Source: a virus
Reading direction: 5' to 3' (one strand)
Virus record (IMG/VR): IMGVR_UViG_3300025127_000150
Location: 1 to 31,059 of that record
DNA: 31,059 nucleotides
How positions within the stretch are numbered: position 1 is the first letter of the stretch; every line of letters starts with the position of its first letter. Both the position numbers and the translations under genes were made by a program. Positions 1 to 7,723 of this stretch are shown piece after piece. The notes under the pieces were generated by a model. That model worked only from the letters and a program-made list of their open reading frames with translations. It ran no database searches and had not been told where the DNA came from.

Positions 1-61
1 CTAAATTCATAAAGCAGACTTCTTCGGGTCTTCGCGAGAGTCGAACTCATATTTTGCAAAA

Positions 62-385
62 ATGAGCGAAGAGGATAAAAAAATATCTCTCTCTTTTAAG
101 TGCTACGAGAGAGAGGTGGCAGACTTCAGAATAAGACTTAGGTACGATAATTTAAATAAGACACAATTTTTTAATTCAATTATCAGGCTCTATATAGATA
201 ACGATTCAGAAATGTTAGACGTTATAGGTAAAATAAAGGAGAAAGAGAAAGCCATGGGAAAGAGAAAAATACAAAAAGCTAGAAGCGAGGTAGATTGCGC
301 AATAGAATTATCTGGTAATGAAAAAGAAAATCTATTTGATTTAATAGAGAACTTTCAAAATTGGAGCACTTCCTATGAAGAATAA
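62..385 (+). CDS. Small phage protein, possible ribbon-helix-helix-like DNA-binding protein
   Basis: This 107-aa charged protein is rich in Lys and Glu. Residues about 8-50 suggest a short beta strand (ISLSFKC) followed by two helices (EREVADFRIRLRYDNLNK, QFFNSIIRLYID), an arrangement seen in ribbon-helix-helix (Arc/MetJ) proteins; the rest looks helical. No clear Shine-Dalgarno precedes the ATG. Its 3' end overlaps the next gene (a sigma-region-4-like protein) by 11 nt, so the two are translationally coupled and probably form a transcription-related pair. The DNA-binding assignment is inferred from pattern only; it may simply be a conserved phage protein of unknown role. Confidence 0.6.
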   Translation: MSEEDKKISLSFKCYEREVADFRIRLRYDNLNKTQFFNSIIRLYIDNDSEMLDVIGKIKEKEKAMGKRKIQKARSEVDCAIELSGNEKENLFDLIENFQNWSTSYEE

Positions 386-581
386 GAAATGTTGCACAGA
401 AGATTCCTGCCGGTGTTGGATAGATTATCCTGAAGACGATAATTGTATGTACGTCGCCATAGAGAAGCACGGCGCGATGACACTTGCGGAAGTTGCAAAA
501 AGGCTGGGAATCTCTCTGGTAAGAGTATCTCAGATTGAAAAAAAAGCTTTATCTAAACTTTATAAAAGGATAAAAATCTGA
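375..581 (+). CDS. Small sigma70 region-4-like helix-turn-helix protein
   Basis: The 68-aa protein carries a helix-turn-helix at residues 36-64 (TLAEVAKRLGISLVRVSQIE, then KKALSKL) that follows the sigma70 region 4.2 pattern (TLEEVG..LGVTRERVRQIE.KALRKL). The N-terminal third has clustered cysteines (C6, C7, C12, C14, C24) that could bind metal. It lacks sigma regions 2 and 3, so it cannot be a complete sigma factor; it may bind DNA or the RNA polymerase beta flap, as small phage regulators do. A GGAG lies 8 nt before the ATG inside the upstream gene. An inverted repeat follows the stop codon. Confidence 0.72.
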   Translation: MKNKKCCTEDSCRCWIDYPEDDNCMYVAIEKHGAMTLAEVAKRLGISLVRVSQIEKKALSKLYKRIKI

Positions 582-586
582 CTTTT

Positions 587-619
587 ATAATACATAAACA
601 CTATTTATTTATGTATTAT
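587..619 (+). terminator. AT-rich inverted repeat followed by T-rich sequence
   Basis: Two perfect 12-nt arms (587-598 and 608-619, ATAATACATAAA and its complement) flank a 9-nt loop, and TTTGG follows. It sits between the sigma-like gene and the acidic-protein gene, so it may terminate the first pair or act as an operator. The loop contains CACTATTTA, part of a 14-mer that recurs upstream of the minus-strand gene. The stem is A/T only apart from one C-G pair, so terminator strength is uncertain. Confidence 0.45.
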
Positions 620-661
620 TTTGGCATCACTGCTTTAAAGAAAAAAAAAGGAGAACACAAA

Positions 662-1237
662 ATGAGTGATAATAAGTTATTGACAGAGAATACAGTGCGT
701 AGATTCATGAAACTGGCAAACGTAGATGGTTTGACAGACACCTTCATAGAGTCTTCGTACGGAAAGAGAATCCCAAAAGGAAAGAGCGCGGACACGGAAG
801 AACCTACAAATGAGGTAAATTCAGAGGAAGAGGCAGACATCACCGAACAGGCAGAAGAAGAAGAGGATGTCGCGGGAGAGCTAGCCGACGAAGAGCCAGC
901 AGATGATTTAGACATGGGTGACATGCCCGAGGATCCAGAGGTTGGCGATGACATGGAGCCAGGAGCGGCCGATATAAGCCTTACAGAAGAAGAGGCTCAG
1001 CTTTTAATCGACTTGGGCGAAAGGCTTAAGGAGGCAATGGGCGACGATGCAGACGTGGATCCTGCTGGTGATATGGATCTGGGCGCAGGTGAAGATGGCC
1101 TCGACCTAGACGCCGACCCTGATCTCGACGATGCTCCAGAAGAAGAGGAAGATATGATGCAGGAGACGATAGTAAACGAGGTACTCAAGAGAGTAACAAA
1201 AAGGATAGTATCTGAAAGAATTAAGAGAAGAGCGTAA
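662..1237 (+). CDS. Highly acidic phage protein, possible head-core or scaffold-like protein
   Basis: The gene encodes 191 aa. The start at 662 is chosen because AAGGAG lies just upstream; an in-frame ATG at 611 has no ribosome site. Residues about 40-170 are extremely rich in Asp and Glu with many Pro, Gly and Ala, interrupted by one predicted helix (LTEEEAQLLIDLGERLKEAM). The ends are different: the N-terminus (LLTENTVRRFMKLANV) and the basic C-terminus (NEVLKRVTKRIVSERIKRRA) look helical. Acidic low-complexity cores with structured ends suit phage scaffold or head-core proteins, but that is inference. A strong terminator follows, so this is a single-gene unit or the end of one. Confidence 0.75.
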   Translation: MSDNKLLTENTVRRFMKLANVDGLTDTFIESSYGKRIPKGKSADTEEPTNEVNSEEEADITEQAEEEEDVAGELADEEPADDLDMGDMPEDPEVGDDMEPGAADISLTEEEAQLLIDLGERLKEAMGDDADVDPAGDMDLGAGEDGLDLDADPDLDDAPEEEEDMMQETIVNEVLKRVTKRIVSERIKRRA

Positions 1238-1264
1238 ATACGAAATAAAACTTATTATCACCTT

Positions 1265-1292
1265 AAAGCCCCGGTTCTATCCGGGGTTTTTT
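1265..1292 (+). terminator. Strong intrinsic terminator after the acidic-protein gene
   Basis: CCCCGG (1269-1274), loop TTCTAT and CCGGGG (1281-1286) form a GC-rich stem, followed at once by TTTTTT (1287-1292). AAAG before the stem extends the pairing with the T run, so it could also work on the opposite strand. It separates the acidic-protein gene from the ClpP-like unit. Confidence 0.92.
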
Positions 1293-1304
1293 GGTTGAAA
1301 AGTC

Positions 1305-1333
1305 TTTACAAAGCTTGCTAAGCATGGTATTAT
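1305..1333 (+). promoter_or_regulatory. Sigma70-like promoter for the ClpP-like gene
   Basis: TTTACA (1305-1310), a 17-bp spacer and TATTAT (1328-1333), with an extended -10 (TGg at 1325-1327). It lies directly downstream of the terminator and 33 nt before the ClpP-like start codon. Confidence 0.7.
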
Positions 1334-1366
1334 ATATTTACAAGTTTTCAATAGAAGGAAGTCAAA

Positions 1367-2068
1367 ATGGTCAAAAGAGTTGCATCTTTTCCAAAAAAAG
1401 AAAAGAAAAAAGAAAAGAAAAAAACACAAAAATTAGATAAAGAAGAAAAGCAGATAATCATAGTAAATAATATTCAGGTTCCAAATCCTCTTGATAGTGA
1501 ACTAAGGACTATAAATTTGTATGGAGACATTAGCGAGCAAAAAGGCGCCGATGTGGTGGCGGCTCTTCTGTATCTTGAAAACACTTCGCACACAGTCCTT
1601 AGAGGAGAGGGAGAAGCAGAAGATTCCGCCACACCAGATACAATCGTCGCTAGATCTATATCTATGATGGTATCGACCCACGGCGGCTCGGCGTCGGACA
1701 TGTTCTCTATTCTTGATGTGATGGACATGGTAAAGGAGAGAACTTGTGATATTGAAACGTTTGGGATAGGAAAGGTAATGTCAGCAGGAGTTCCAATTCT
1801 TGCTGCTGGCACGAAAGGGCGCCGAAAAGTCGGCCGCAACTGTCGCATAATGCTTCATAACGTAATGGCAGGTACCGGTGGTACAATTTTTTCCATAGAG
1901 AATGAACTGGAAGAGATAAAGTGGGTACAGGAAAGGTATATTGAAACCCTCGCTTCCTACACTAAACTAACCCCAGCCAAGATCAAGAAGCTACTCAAAG
2001 CACAGAGAGATGTCTACATCTCGGCAGAAGAAGCAATTAAAATGGGAATTGCTGACGAAATTATCTAA
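1367..2068 (+). CDS. ClpP-family serine protease (S14-like), possible head-maturation protease
   Basis: The 233-aa protein has a lysine-rich N-terminal extension (residues 1-30) and then a ClpP fold. The triad is visible: Ser139 in KVMSAGVP, His164 in RIMLHNVM and Asp215 in AQRDVYIS, which is followed by AEEAIKMGIAD exactly as in ClpP. The glycine-rich substrate-binding stretch is STHGGSAS (103-110). A short insert (about residues 80-90) follows the first helix. Start ATG has AGGAAG upstream. It leads a unit with the 611-aa and 206-aa genes. Phage S14-like proteins are known as head-maturation proteases; the neighbours have targeting-peptide-like N-termini, which fits, but a role in general proteolysis is equally possible. 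No ClpX or ClpA partner is present in the window. Confidence 0.9.
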   Translation: MVKRVASFPKKEKKKEKKKTQKLDKEEKQIIIVNNIQVPNPLDSELRTINLYGDISEQKGADVVAALLYLENTSHTVLRGEGEAEDSATPDTIVARSISMMVSTHGGSASDMFSILDVMDMVKERTCDIETFGIGKVMSAGVPILAAGTKGRRKVGRNCRIMLHNVMAGTGGTIFSIENELEEIKWVQERYIETLASYTKLTPAKIKKLLKAQRDVYISAEEAIKMGIADEII

Positions 2069-2088
2069 TTACCTAGAGGAGCATCACC

Positions 2089-3924
2089 ATGTCGTGGCAT
2101 GAAGAATTTTTATCAACAAATCAAAAAAAGAAATCAATATCTTCGATAGGAGACTTATTTAATCTCATAGAAGAAGTATATGAAGTAGAGAAAGGCACAC
2201 TTTTCAAACAAGCCAAAAGTGAGCTTGAGATCTTAAAAGAGCAATTCATTAATGAAAAAAAAGAATTAACACTAACTCTGCAAGCAATACCAGAAATCGC
2301 CGTTTCCGAACTTGGCTGGACCGACGTTTCTGGCGAAGCAGGTTCAGAAATTGAAGGTCCGGAAAGAAAAAGGCTTAGTCAGTTTCTAGAGAACGTTGAA
2401 GGAACAGACTTCGTACAAAAGGTGGCATCTCTAGAGAGATTTTATCAAGACCCAGATGGTGCTATGTCTATGATGTTCCCAGATGGCGAAGCTTCAGGCA
2501 CTGCAGAACAAATTAAAGTCGCACTATCGTACATGGTTTTCTTTAAGACTCTTACAAAAGTTATCTCCAACTTCAATGCAGCATCTGCTGGGTTTAACTT
2601 TGAGGCTTTCTTAGCTGTTCTTGCAGGAGGATTCCAGGTTCCTGCAAACAAGGGCACCATTGCAGACTTTGTAAGTCGGTCTGAAGGCAAGGATGTACCA
2701 ATAAGTCTCAAGCTATACGGCGAAGGCCATCTTCACGTTGGTGGTAGCTTTACTGACCTTGTAAACGATCTCGTATCACCTCAATACGATGTGCCGATGA
2801 TGCGGTATATTGCTTGTACCAAAAAGTTTGAAGACGACAAAAAAGCCGGCCTTGACATAAACGGTAAGATCAAGTTCATGAGATTTGATTTTACACTACA
2901 GAACGTAATGAATTGTATGGCAATTTCATCCAAAAAGTCAAAAGCTAACGCACTTCTTGCCGCCGAATTTATTAGAAGAGTAGAGGCAGGAGAAGAAGAT
3001 ATAGATTACCGTTCAGGCCTCCCCGGCATAAATCTACCATCAACTCAGGAACTTGAGGATGAATTCATTGAAGAGATGAAAGGCATTCTAGGGGAAAGAT
3101 TTACAGATGAGCAAATAGATTATTTTATAGAACTTATTGGCTGGTCAAAAAACGATGCCCCTTTCATACCAATAGATGTGGTTGACTATGATGAGACAGG
3201 AACAAAGTTTGTGACTCCAACAGTTATTCGAGGGCAATCTCCCATACCCTACAGCAACAGGGGAAAACCTGAAAACAAGGAGAAATACCAATCTCTATTG
3301 GCCATGGTGGCAGCAAACATGCCAGAAGATCTAAAGCCAGAAGAAGGAGCTTCTCAGAAGGCATTCAACGCAAATGTGACCCTAGTTGCTAAATCTTATG
3401 GTGTCGCCAATAACCGAATCCTTGCACGCTATAATATTTCAGAACTAAACAAAGAAAGAGATGCTAAGCTGGAAAACGCATTCGACGGAGTGACGCTTGA
3501 AAAATCATTAGAAGTTTATAATAAACTTGCCGGAGACCCAGAGAAGCAAAAGATCGCACTTCAGAATTCTTTTGGATACCTGAGAAGAAAACAATTTAAT
3601 TTAATTCAGACTGCTGTAGAAAATCTGAATAAACTTGTGGACCCTAGCACGCCGGTTTTACCCCAAGGCCAAGATAGTGTTGTTTTTGGAACTATAGAAG
3701 TTGGAGCAAGAAACACGCAAAACATGCTCAATAGAATGACATCGGTTTTAAACGAAGCTATCTTTGACATTTTTGTCAGTGTTAAGTCAATACAAGAAAA
3801 TACATATGCTTATGTTGCTGGAGGTATGCAGGAAGATGAGAGAGCAAATGAAGCAATCACAGCATCCTCTAATGTTATTTCAAAGACAATGGAACTAAAA
3901 TCAACAAGAGGGGGCGACAAATGA
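2089..3924 (+). CDS. Large phage protein of unknown function (611 aa), possible virion protein
   Basis: A full-length soluble protein with no signal peptide or membrane segment. The N-terminal about 80 residues look helical or coiled (IEEVYEVEKG, AKSELEILKEQF). A central part (about 175-225) reads as a compact alpha/beta domain with KDVPISLKLYGEGHLHVGG, where a hydrophobic strand carries K before a Gly/His turn; this is faintly like phage PD-(D/E)xK-type cores, but I cannot confirm an active site. The C-terminal 150 residues are helical. AGAGGAG precedes the ATG, and the last codon overlaps the next gene (ATGA). Coupling to the ClpP-like protease suggests a substrate or partner, for example a head protein. 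Function not recognised. Confidence 0.8.
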   Translation: MSWHEEFLSTNQKKKSISSIGDLFNLIEEVYEVEKGTLFKQAKSELEILKEQFINEKKELTLTLQAIPEIAVSELGWTDVSGEAGSEIEGPERKRLSQFLENVEGTDFVQKVASLERFYQDPDGAMSMMFPDGEASGTAEQIKVALSYMVFFKTLTKVISNFNAASAGFNFEAFLAVLAGGFQVPANKGTIADFVSRSEGKDVPISLKLYGEGHLHVGGSFTDLVNDLVSPQYDVPMMRYIACTKKFEDDKKAGLDINGKIKFMRFDFTLQNVMNCMAISSKKSKANALLAAEFIRRVEAGEEDIDYRSGLPGINLPSTQELEDEFIEEMKGILGERFTDEQIDYFIELIGWSKNDAPFIPIDVVDYDETGTKFVTPTVIRGQSPIPYSNRGKPENKEKYQSLLAMVAANMPEDLKPEEGASQKAFNANVTLVAKSYGVANNRILARYNISELNKERDAKLENAFDGVTLEKSLEVYNKLAGDPEKQKIALQNSFGYLRRKQFNLIQTAVENLNKLVDPSTPVLPQGQDSVVFGTIEVGARNTQNMLNRMTSVLNEAIFDIFVSVKSIQENTYAYVAGGMQEDERANEAITASSNVISKTMELKSTRGGDK

Positions 3925-4541
3925 AAGATATGAAACTAATAATGGAAAGCTGGAGAAAGTTTAAAGAAGCAAAAGATGACTTCCCCGCCGATGGTTTAAA
4001 GCCAGTCGATAGTTCGGTTTACGATACACACTCAGGCGGCGCTGAACCGCAACTAAAAGGTGCACCCATAAAAAATAGAAACGCTATCGCGATATATCCG
4101 CCACCGGGAGAAATGTATGATGCACAAACCGGAGAAATAAATATGGAGTTAGCTCAAGAGCTTTTTGATTTTCTTGACCAAAATGCGGTTCAAGTTAAGC
4201 ATGATAAGGACCCTTACACAGATGATTGGCTTGAGAGGACTCATGAAATGTTTATGGATGCAATCAGAGGGTTTCAAGAGAAAGGGTCTCAGGACCAACT
4301 AGCACTGGATGACACTTTGGATGCAAAGTTTAAAGATGCTGTAGAGGAAATACAAGCAATTATCCAAGCAAGAAAGAGCCCTGAAGGGCCTTTGTACCAA
4401 GACGAAGAAGATACTCTGTCTTCTTCCGTGCCCGATATGGAGTTTCCAAGAGTCGACCAACCCCAAGAAGAAGAAGAGGAAGAGAGTCTTGCTCGCCGGG
4501 TTGCCCACCTCAATCAACAGAGAGATACACTTCCAAATTAA
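3921..4541 (+). CDS. Acidic phage protein with capsid-targeting-like N-terminus
   Basis: The 206-aa protein begins MKDMKLIMESWRKFKEAKDD. The segment W-R-K-F-K-E-A resembles the T4 internal-protein targeting peptide (Y-Q-E-F-I-A-E-A), which is removed after Glu by the head protease. The rest is acidic and partly disordered, with a helical centre (about 95-150) and a poly-Glu run (EEEEEE) near residue 184. The start overlaps the 611-aa gene by 4 nt (ATGA), so the two are made together. The ClpP-like protease two genes upstream is a candidate processing enzyme. Inference: an internal head or core protein. The exact function is unknown. Confidence 0.72.
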   Translation: MKDMKLIMESWRKFKEAKDDFPADGLKPVDSSVYDTHSGGAEPQLKGAPIKNRNAIAIYPPPGEMYDAQTGEINMELAQELFDFLDQNAVQVKHDKDPYTDDWLERTHEMFMDAIRGFQEKGSQDQLALDDTLDAKFKDAVEEIQAIIQARKSPEGPLYQDEEDTLSSSVPDMEFPRVDQPQEEEEEESLARRVAHLNQQRDTLPN

Positions 4542-4553
4542 AAAAAATAGTAT

Positions 4554-4581
4554 TTGATAAAACTAGATTGTATGCTATAAT
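4554..4581 (+). promoter_or_regulatory. groEL promoter with extended -10
   Basis: TTGATA (4554-4559), a 16-bp spacer and TATAAT (4576-4581), with TGc directly before the -10. It lies 42 nt upstream of the groEL ATG and is one of the best -10 matches in the window. Confidence 0.78.
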
Positions 4582-4623
4582 AAATAAAATTTAGTTCTTA
4601 AATTTAAACGAAAGAGAGACAAA

Positions 4624-6192
4624 ATGAAGACAGAACTTAGCCATGGGACCGAACTCCGCAACAAGGTCCTTAAGGGTGTAAATACGCTTGCGGACTATGT
4701 AGCCGCAACCTTGGGCCCAAAAGGCCAAAATGTGCTGATACACAACAAAAATAAAAGACCCTTCATAACGAAGGATGGAGTAACAGTCGCGCAGAGTATC
4801 ACTTTTGATGACCCTCACGTCAACGCCGGCGCAGAGGTTGTGAAACAGGTATCTGCAATGACAAACGCAGAAGCAGGAGATGGCACAACAACATCTACAG
4901 TCTTGGCCAGAGAAATCCTTTTTCAGTCCAACAAGCATATTTCATCGGGAACCTCCCCTATCGAGATCAAGAGAGGCTTAGAGCAGTGTCTTAATCAGGC
5001 AGTCAAAATTCTGGAGGACATCTCTGAACCAATATCGTCTTCGGAAGATGTAATGCACATAGCCACAATCTCCGCTAATAACGACATGGAAATTGGCAAG
5101 CTTGTGGCCACTGCTGTTGATAAGGTGGGCAAAAATGGAACAGTAACCATCGAGGAGGCAAGATCCCTAGACACAACACTTGATCTGGTAGAGGGGTTTA
5201 GATTTGACAGTGGGTTCTCGGCATCAGCTTTCATTACAGATGAAAGAAGGGGTTTGTGTAAATTTGAGAATCCGATGTTTTTCATAACAGATTCAAAAAT
5301 TGACCAAGTAAATCAGATCCTCCCAGCTTTAGAAATAGCCGCTCGCGAAGGCCGCCCATTTGTAATAATTGCAGAGGAAATAGAAGGTCAGGCTCTTGCT
5401 GCACTAATTATGAACACCGTCAGAGGATCAATGAAGGTCGTCGCAGTCAAACCCCCGCGATATGGAGAGGAACGCCGGGCTATTATGAGTGATTTGGCGA
5501 TCTCAACAGGCGCAAAGTTTTTCCAACAGAGTCTGGGCCATAAGTTAACAGAGGTTTCGTTAGTTGATTTTGGAAAAGCTTCGAGTGTCGAGATTACCAA
5601 GAGCAGCACTACAGTTGTGGACGGGGAGGGAGATCATGAAAACATCGAACACACTATCGAAAAAATTAAAAATGAGATTAAGCAAACTGATGATATCAAT
5701 GAGGCAGGGCGACTCCAAAGCCGTATTACTCGCCTCTCTTCTGGTGTTGCTATTATCAGGGTTGGTGCTTCTTCAGAAGTAGAGATGATAGAAAAAAAGC
5801 ACAGAGTTGAGGATGCACTGGAGGCTGTACGTTCAGCCCAACAGGAAGGGGTGGTCCCTGGCGGAGGAACTACTCTTCTGCGTATTTCTGCTTCCGTGGC
5901 GCCGAACTTTGAGACTGAGGAGCAGTCAGCTTCTCTATCAATATTTCGATCCGCACTTGAGGCTCCTTTTCGCACAATGGCTAAAAATTCTGGCCTGCAC
6001 CCTGAAGTAGTGATGTTGCAGTCAGAGAAGTTGAAGCAGTGGGAGGGAATAGATTTTTCGACAGGAGAAATTGTAAATTTAAAAAAGACAGGAGTACTCG
6101 ACCCAGCTAAGGTCACAAGATGTGCCCTCAAGAACGCTGTGTCCGTATCTGGAACTCTTTTACTGACGAACCACAGTATTGTGCAGAGTTAG
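4624..6192 (+). CDS. groEL: Phage-encoded GroEL-type chaperonin (HSP60)
   Basis: The 522-aa protein aligns along the whole group I chaperonin. Visible motifs: ATLGPKGQNV (28-37), DGVTVAQSI with catalytic Asp51, GDGTTTSTVL with Asp86, and RVEDALEAVRSAQQEGVVPGGG with Asp397. These correspond to E. coli D52, D87 and D398, so the ATPase should work. The apical domain keeps IIAEEIEGQALAALIMNTVRG (hydrophobic substrate/GroES groove). It ends after the last equatorial helix and lacks the Gly-Gly-Met tail of bacterial GroEL. No groES is in the window. Known phage chaperonins (for example from the jumbo phage EL) can act without a co-chaperonin. Probable role: folding phage virion proteins. Confidence 0.97.
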   Translation: MKTELSHGTELRNKVLKGVNTLADYVAATLGPKGQNVLIHNKNKRPFITKDGVTVAQSITFDDPHVNAGAEVVKQVSAMTNAEAGDGTTTSTVLAREILFQSNKHISSGTSPIEIKRGLEQCLNQAVKILEDISEPISSSEDVMHIATISANNDMEIGKLVATAVDKVGKNGTVTIEEARSLDTTLDLVEGFRFDSGFSASAFITDERRGLCKFENPMFFITDSKIDQVNQILPALEIAAREGRPFVIIAEEIEGQALAALIMNTVRGSMKVVAVKPPRYGEERRAIMSDLAISTGAKFFQQSLGHKLTEVSLVDFGKASSVEITKSSTTVVDGEGDHENIEHTIEKIKNEIKQTDDINEAGRLQSRITRLSSGVAIIRVGASSEVEMIEKKHRVEDALEAVRSAQQEGVVPGGGTTLLRISASVAPNFETEEQSASLSIFRSALEAPFRTMAKNSGLHPEVVMLQSEKLKQWEGIDFSTGEIVNLKKTGVLDPAKVTRCALKNAVSVSGTLLLTNHSIVQS

Positions 6193-6221
6193 ATACTAAT
6201 TAAATTGTGGAGGGTGTTCTC

Positions 6222-6491
6222 ATGGTTGATCAACAAGATTTAAATTTAGAAATACAGACGAAATTAGATAGAATTTGTAATGGAATGGAAGTCCTGGGAA
6301 ATAAGCAGGAGGAAATGTCCGAAGATATAGCAAAAATAAAAGAAGCAGTTTATAATCCAGACCAAGGTCTGTATGCAAGATTAAGAGAGTTAGAGTCCTG
6401 GAAACAAACTTCTTCCAGAATGATTTGGACTCTTTTTACTTCTGTTGTGGGTCTTATAGGCGCTTTTATTTTAAAGAACATTGGCCAGTAA
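6222..6491 (+). CDS. Coiled-coil protein with C-terminal membrane anchor (XhlA/holin-associated-like)
   Basis: The 89-aa protein starts at ATG 6222, which has GGAGG 8 nt upstream; the in-frame GTG at 6207 is not supported. Residues about 10-60 are heptad-like (LNLEIQTKLDRICNGMEVLG, EDIAKIKEAV) and end in LYARLRELESW. Residues about 66-86 form one hydrophobic membrane segment (MIWTLFTSVVGLIGAFIL) with a short positive tail. This cytoplasmic coiled coil plus C-terminal anchor is the layout of XhlA-type haemolysins and phage holin partners, so a role in lysis is possible. It is the first gene of a tight group running to 7717. Confidence 0.7.
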   Translation: MVDQQDLNLEIQTKLDRICNGMEVLGNKQEEMSEDIAKIKEAVYNPDQGLYARLRELESWKQTSSRMIWTLFTSVVGLIGAFILKNIGQ

Positions 6492-6512
6492 ACGAAAAGA
6501 AGAAGATTGAAA

Positions 6513-6809
6513 ATGTTAGTAGCATTTAATAAATTAGTTATTATAAACGAGGGATACAAAAGGACGTATTCTTTGAATAAGATATATGTTAACCCTGCAC
6601 ACATAATTAGTGTTAGGGACTATCAAGAGGCATCCGACTTCCTCATGACAGAGGGGGCGTCAAACCTTGTTCAAAAAAAATTTTCACTCATTAAAATAAA
6701 TAATGCAAGCTGCGTAGAGGAGGTCATAGTTTCAGGCCACTCAGAAGAAATTTACAAGCTAATAAAGTCACCGGACTCTAAAGACAACAGAGGTATACTT
6801 AATGGGTGA
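6513..6809 (+). CDS. Small beta-rich protein, FlbD-like
   Basis: The 98-aa protein is started at ATG 6513 behind an AAGAAG ribosome site (a TTG at 6507 is also in frame). The pattern KIYVNPAHIISVRDY, then FSLIKINNAS and EEVIVSGHSEEIYKLI resembles FlbD (hydrophobic strand, NP..I, two strands, then V.ES..E...I), a small flagellar-operon protein. The likeness is structural, not enough to claim the same function. The end overlaps the glutaredoxin gene by 8 nt. Confidence 0.6.
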   Translation: MLVAFNKLVIINEGYKRTYSLNKIYVNPAHIISVRDYQEASDFLMTEGASNLVQKKFSLIKINNASCVEEVIVSGHSEEIYKLIKSPDSKDNRGILNG

Positions 6810-7044
6810 GAGGTTTATAATTATAGGAAGATCTACTTGTGATTTTTGTCTGCTTGCTCAAGATCTGCTGACAGCCTCAGGTTTACAGTTTACTTTTTTG
6901 GATTATGCTAAATTTCCTGAGTATCTTGATGAGTATAAAGAATTTCACAATCACCAAACTGTTCCAATTATATTAGCAAACAATCTCGAATCAGGCCACA
7001 CGAGAAAAATTGGCGGATATACTGAGTTGTTGAGGTATTTATAG
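6802..7044 (+). CDS. Glutaredoxin
   Basis: The 80-aa protein has a full thioredoxin-fold glutaredoxin: an N-terminal strand (RFIIIGRS), the dithiol site C13-D-F-C16, the cis-proline motif TVP (53-55) and the GGY turn (71-73) before the last helix. It should reduce disulfides using glutathione or thioredoxin reductase. Phage glutaredoxins often feed electrons to ribonucleotide reductase, but no such gene is in this window. It overlaps both neighbours (8 nt upstream, 1 nt downstream), so it is part of one translationally coupled group. Confidence 0.9.
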   Translation: MGERFIIIGRSTCDFCLLAQDLLTASGLQFTFLDYAKFPEYLDEYKEFHNHQTVPIILANNLESGHTRKIGGYTELLRYL

Positions 7045-7379
7045 TGGAAGAAAAGGAAATAGAAGTAGATGTCTCTATATTGAGGGTAATATATGAAGCA
7101 GCACTCTCAACTCACTATCGAGTAAATTCTTTACTAGAAGATAATATAATGGGAAACTTTCCCATCTCAGAAACTGAAAAGTCTTTGCTTTTGGAATTTT
7201 GTGCATCTTCTACAACTTTAAAGGTTCTGTTTGAAAGTTTGTTTGAAGACTTTTCTTCTATCAATACTGAGAAGGTATCTTTAGGGCAAGAAGTATATAT
7301 GGCAATTATTGGTTTAGCCAAGACAGTTGAAATGGCTTCTCGTTCAGCCTTTGGCTCTGTTGTTTTGTGGGCGCATTGA
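7044..7379 (+). CDS. Hypothetical helical protein (111 aa), GTG start
   Basis: Translation starts at GTG 7044, overlapping the glutaredoxin stop codon by one base, with GAGG about 8 nt upstream. The protein appears all-helical (SILRVIYEAAL, SETEKSLLLEFCASSTTLKVLFESL, GQEVYMAIIGLAKTVEMASRSAFGSVVL), with no membrane segment long enough to be certain. It stops at TGATG, coupled to the next membrane-protein gene. Function not recognised. Confidence 0.7.
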   Translation: MEEKEIEVDVSILRVIYEAALSTHYRVNSLLEDNIMGNFPISETEKSLLLEFCASSTTLKVLFESLFEDFSSINTEKVSLGQEVYMAIIGLAKTVEMASRSAFGSVVLWAH

Positions 7380-7717
7380 TGAATGTGTTCCTCGGGGCAG
7401 TATTTTTTTTCGTAGGGCAAGTCATTGGTTGGTTTTCGATGAATTCCCAATTTATATCAGGATGGTGGAAAGACAAACCAATTCTCGCAGCAGTATTGAT
7501 GGGTGTGCCAACTTCAATCTGTTTCTGGTATGCTTATAAAATTATAGTGGAGTCTACAGGTTCAGCTTGGACTGCTAGATTTATTGGATCTTCTGCTGGG
7601 CTAATTGTTTTTCCGATGCTGACTTGGTTTCTACTAGGGGAGTCAATGTTTACCGTAAAGACTATACTTTGTTTTTGTTTAGCTCTTCTTATAATTTTAA
7701 TTCAAGTTTTCTACTGA
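7379..7717 (+). CDS. Small multi-pass membrane protein (DMT/DUF486-like)
   Basis: The 112-aa protein is started at ATG 7379, inside TGATG with the upstream stop. It has four hydrophobic stretches: FLGAVFFFVGQVIGWFSM, PILAAVLMGVPTSICFWYA, a Gly/Ser-containing third (IGSSAGLIVFPMLTWFLL) and ILCFCLALLIILIQVF. GES between segments 3 and 4 and the overall spacing recall half-size drug/metabolite-type transporters (SMR/DUF486). Phages carry such proteins with no known role. It ends 7 bp from the converging minus-strand gene. Confidence 0.75.
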   Translation: MNVFLGAVFFFVGQVIGWFSMNSQFISGWWKDKPILAAVLMGVPTSICFWYAYKIIVESTGSAWTARFIGSSAGLIVFPMLTWFLLGESMFTVKTILCFCLALLIILIQVFY

Positions 7718-7723
7718 GACTCT

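Noticed and set aside
375-581. Complete sigma factor
   Set aside because: Only a region-4-like helix-turn-helix is present in 68 aa.
616-954. Minus-strand Ser-rich frames (also 997-1188)
   Set aside because: Ser-rich translations are the antisense of the Asp/Glu-rich protein; no start signals.
5634-6131. Minus-strand 165-aa open frame
   Set aside because: Lies entirely within groEL in antisense, Ser/Arg-rich shadow composition, no ribosome site.
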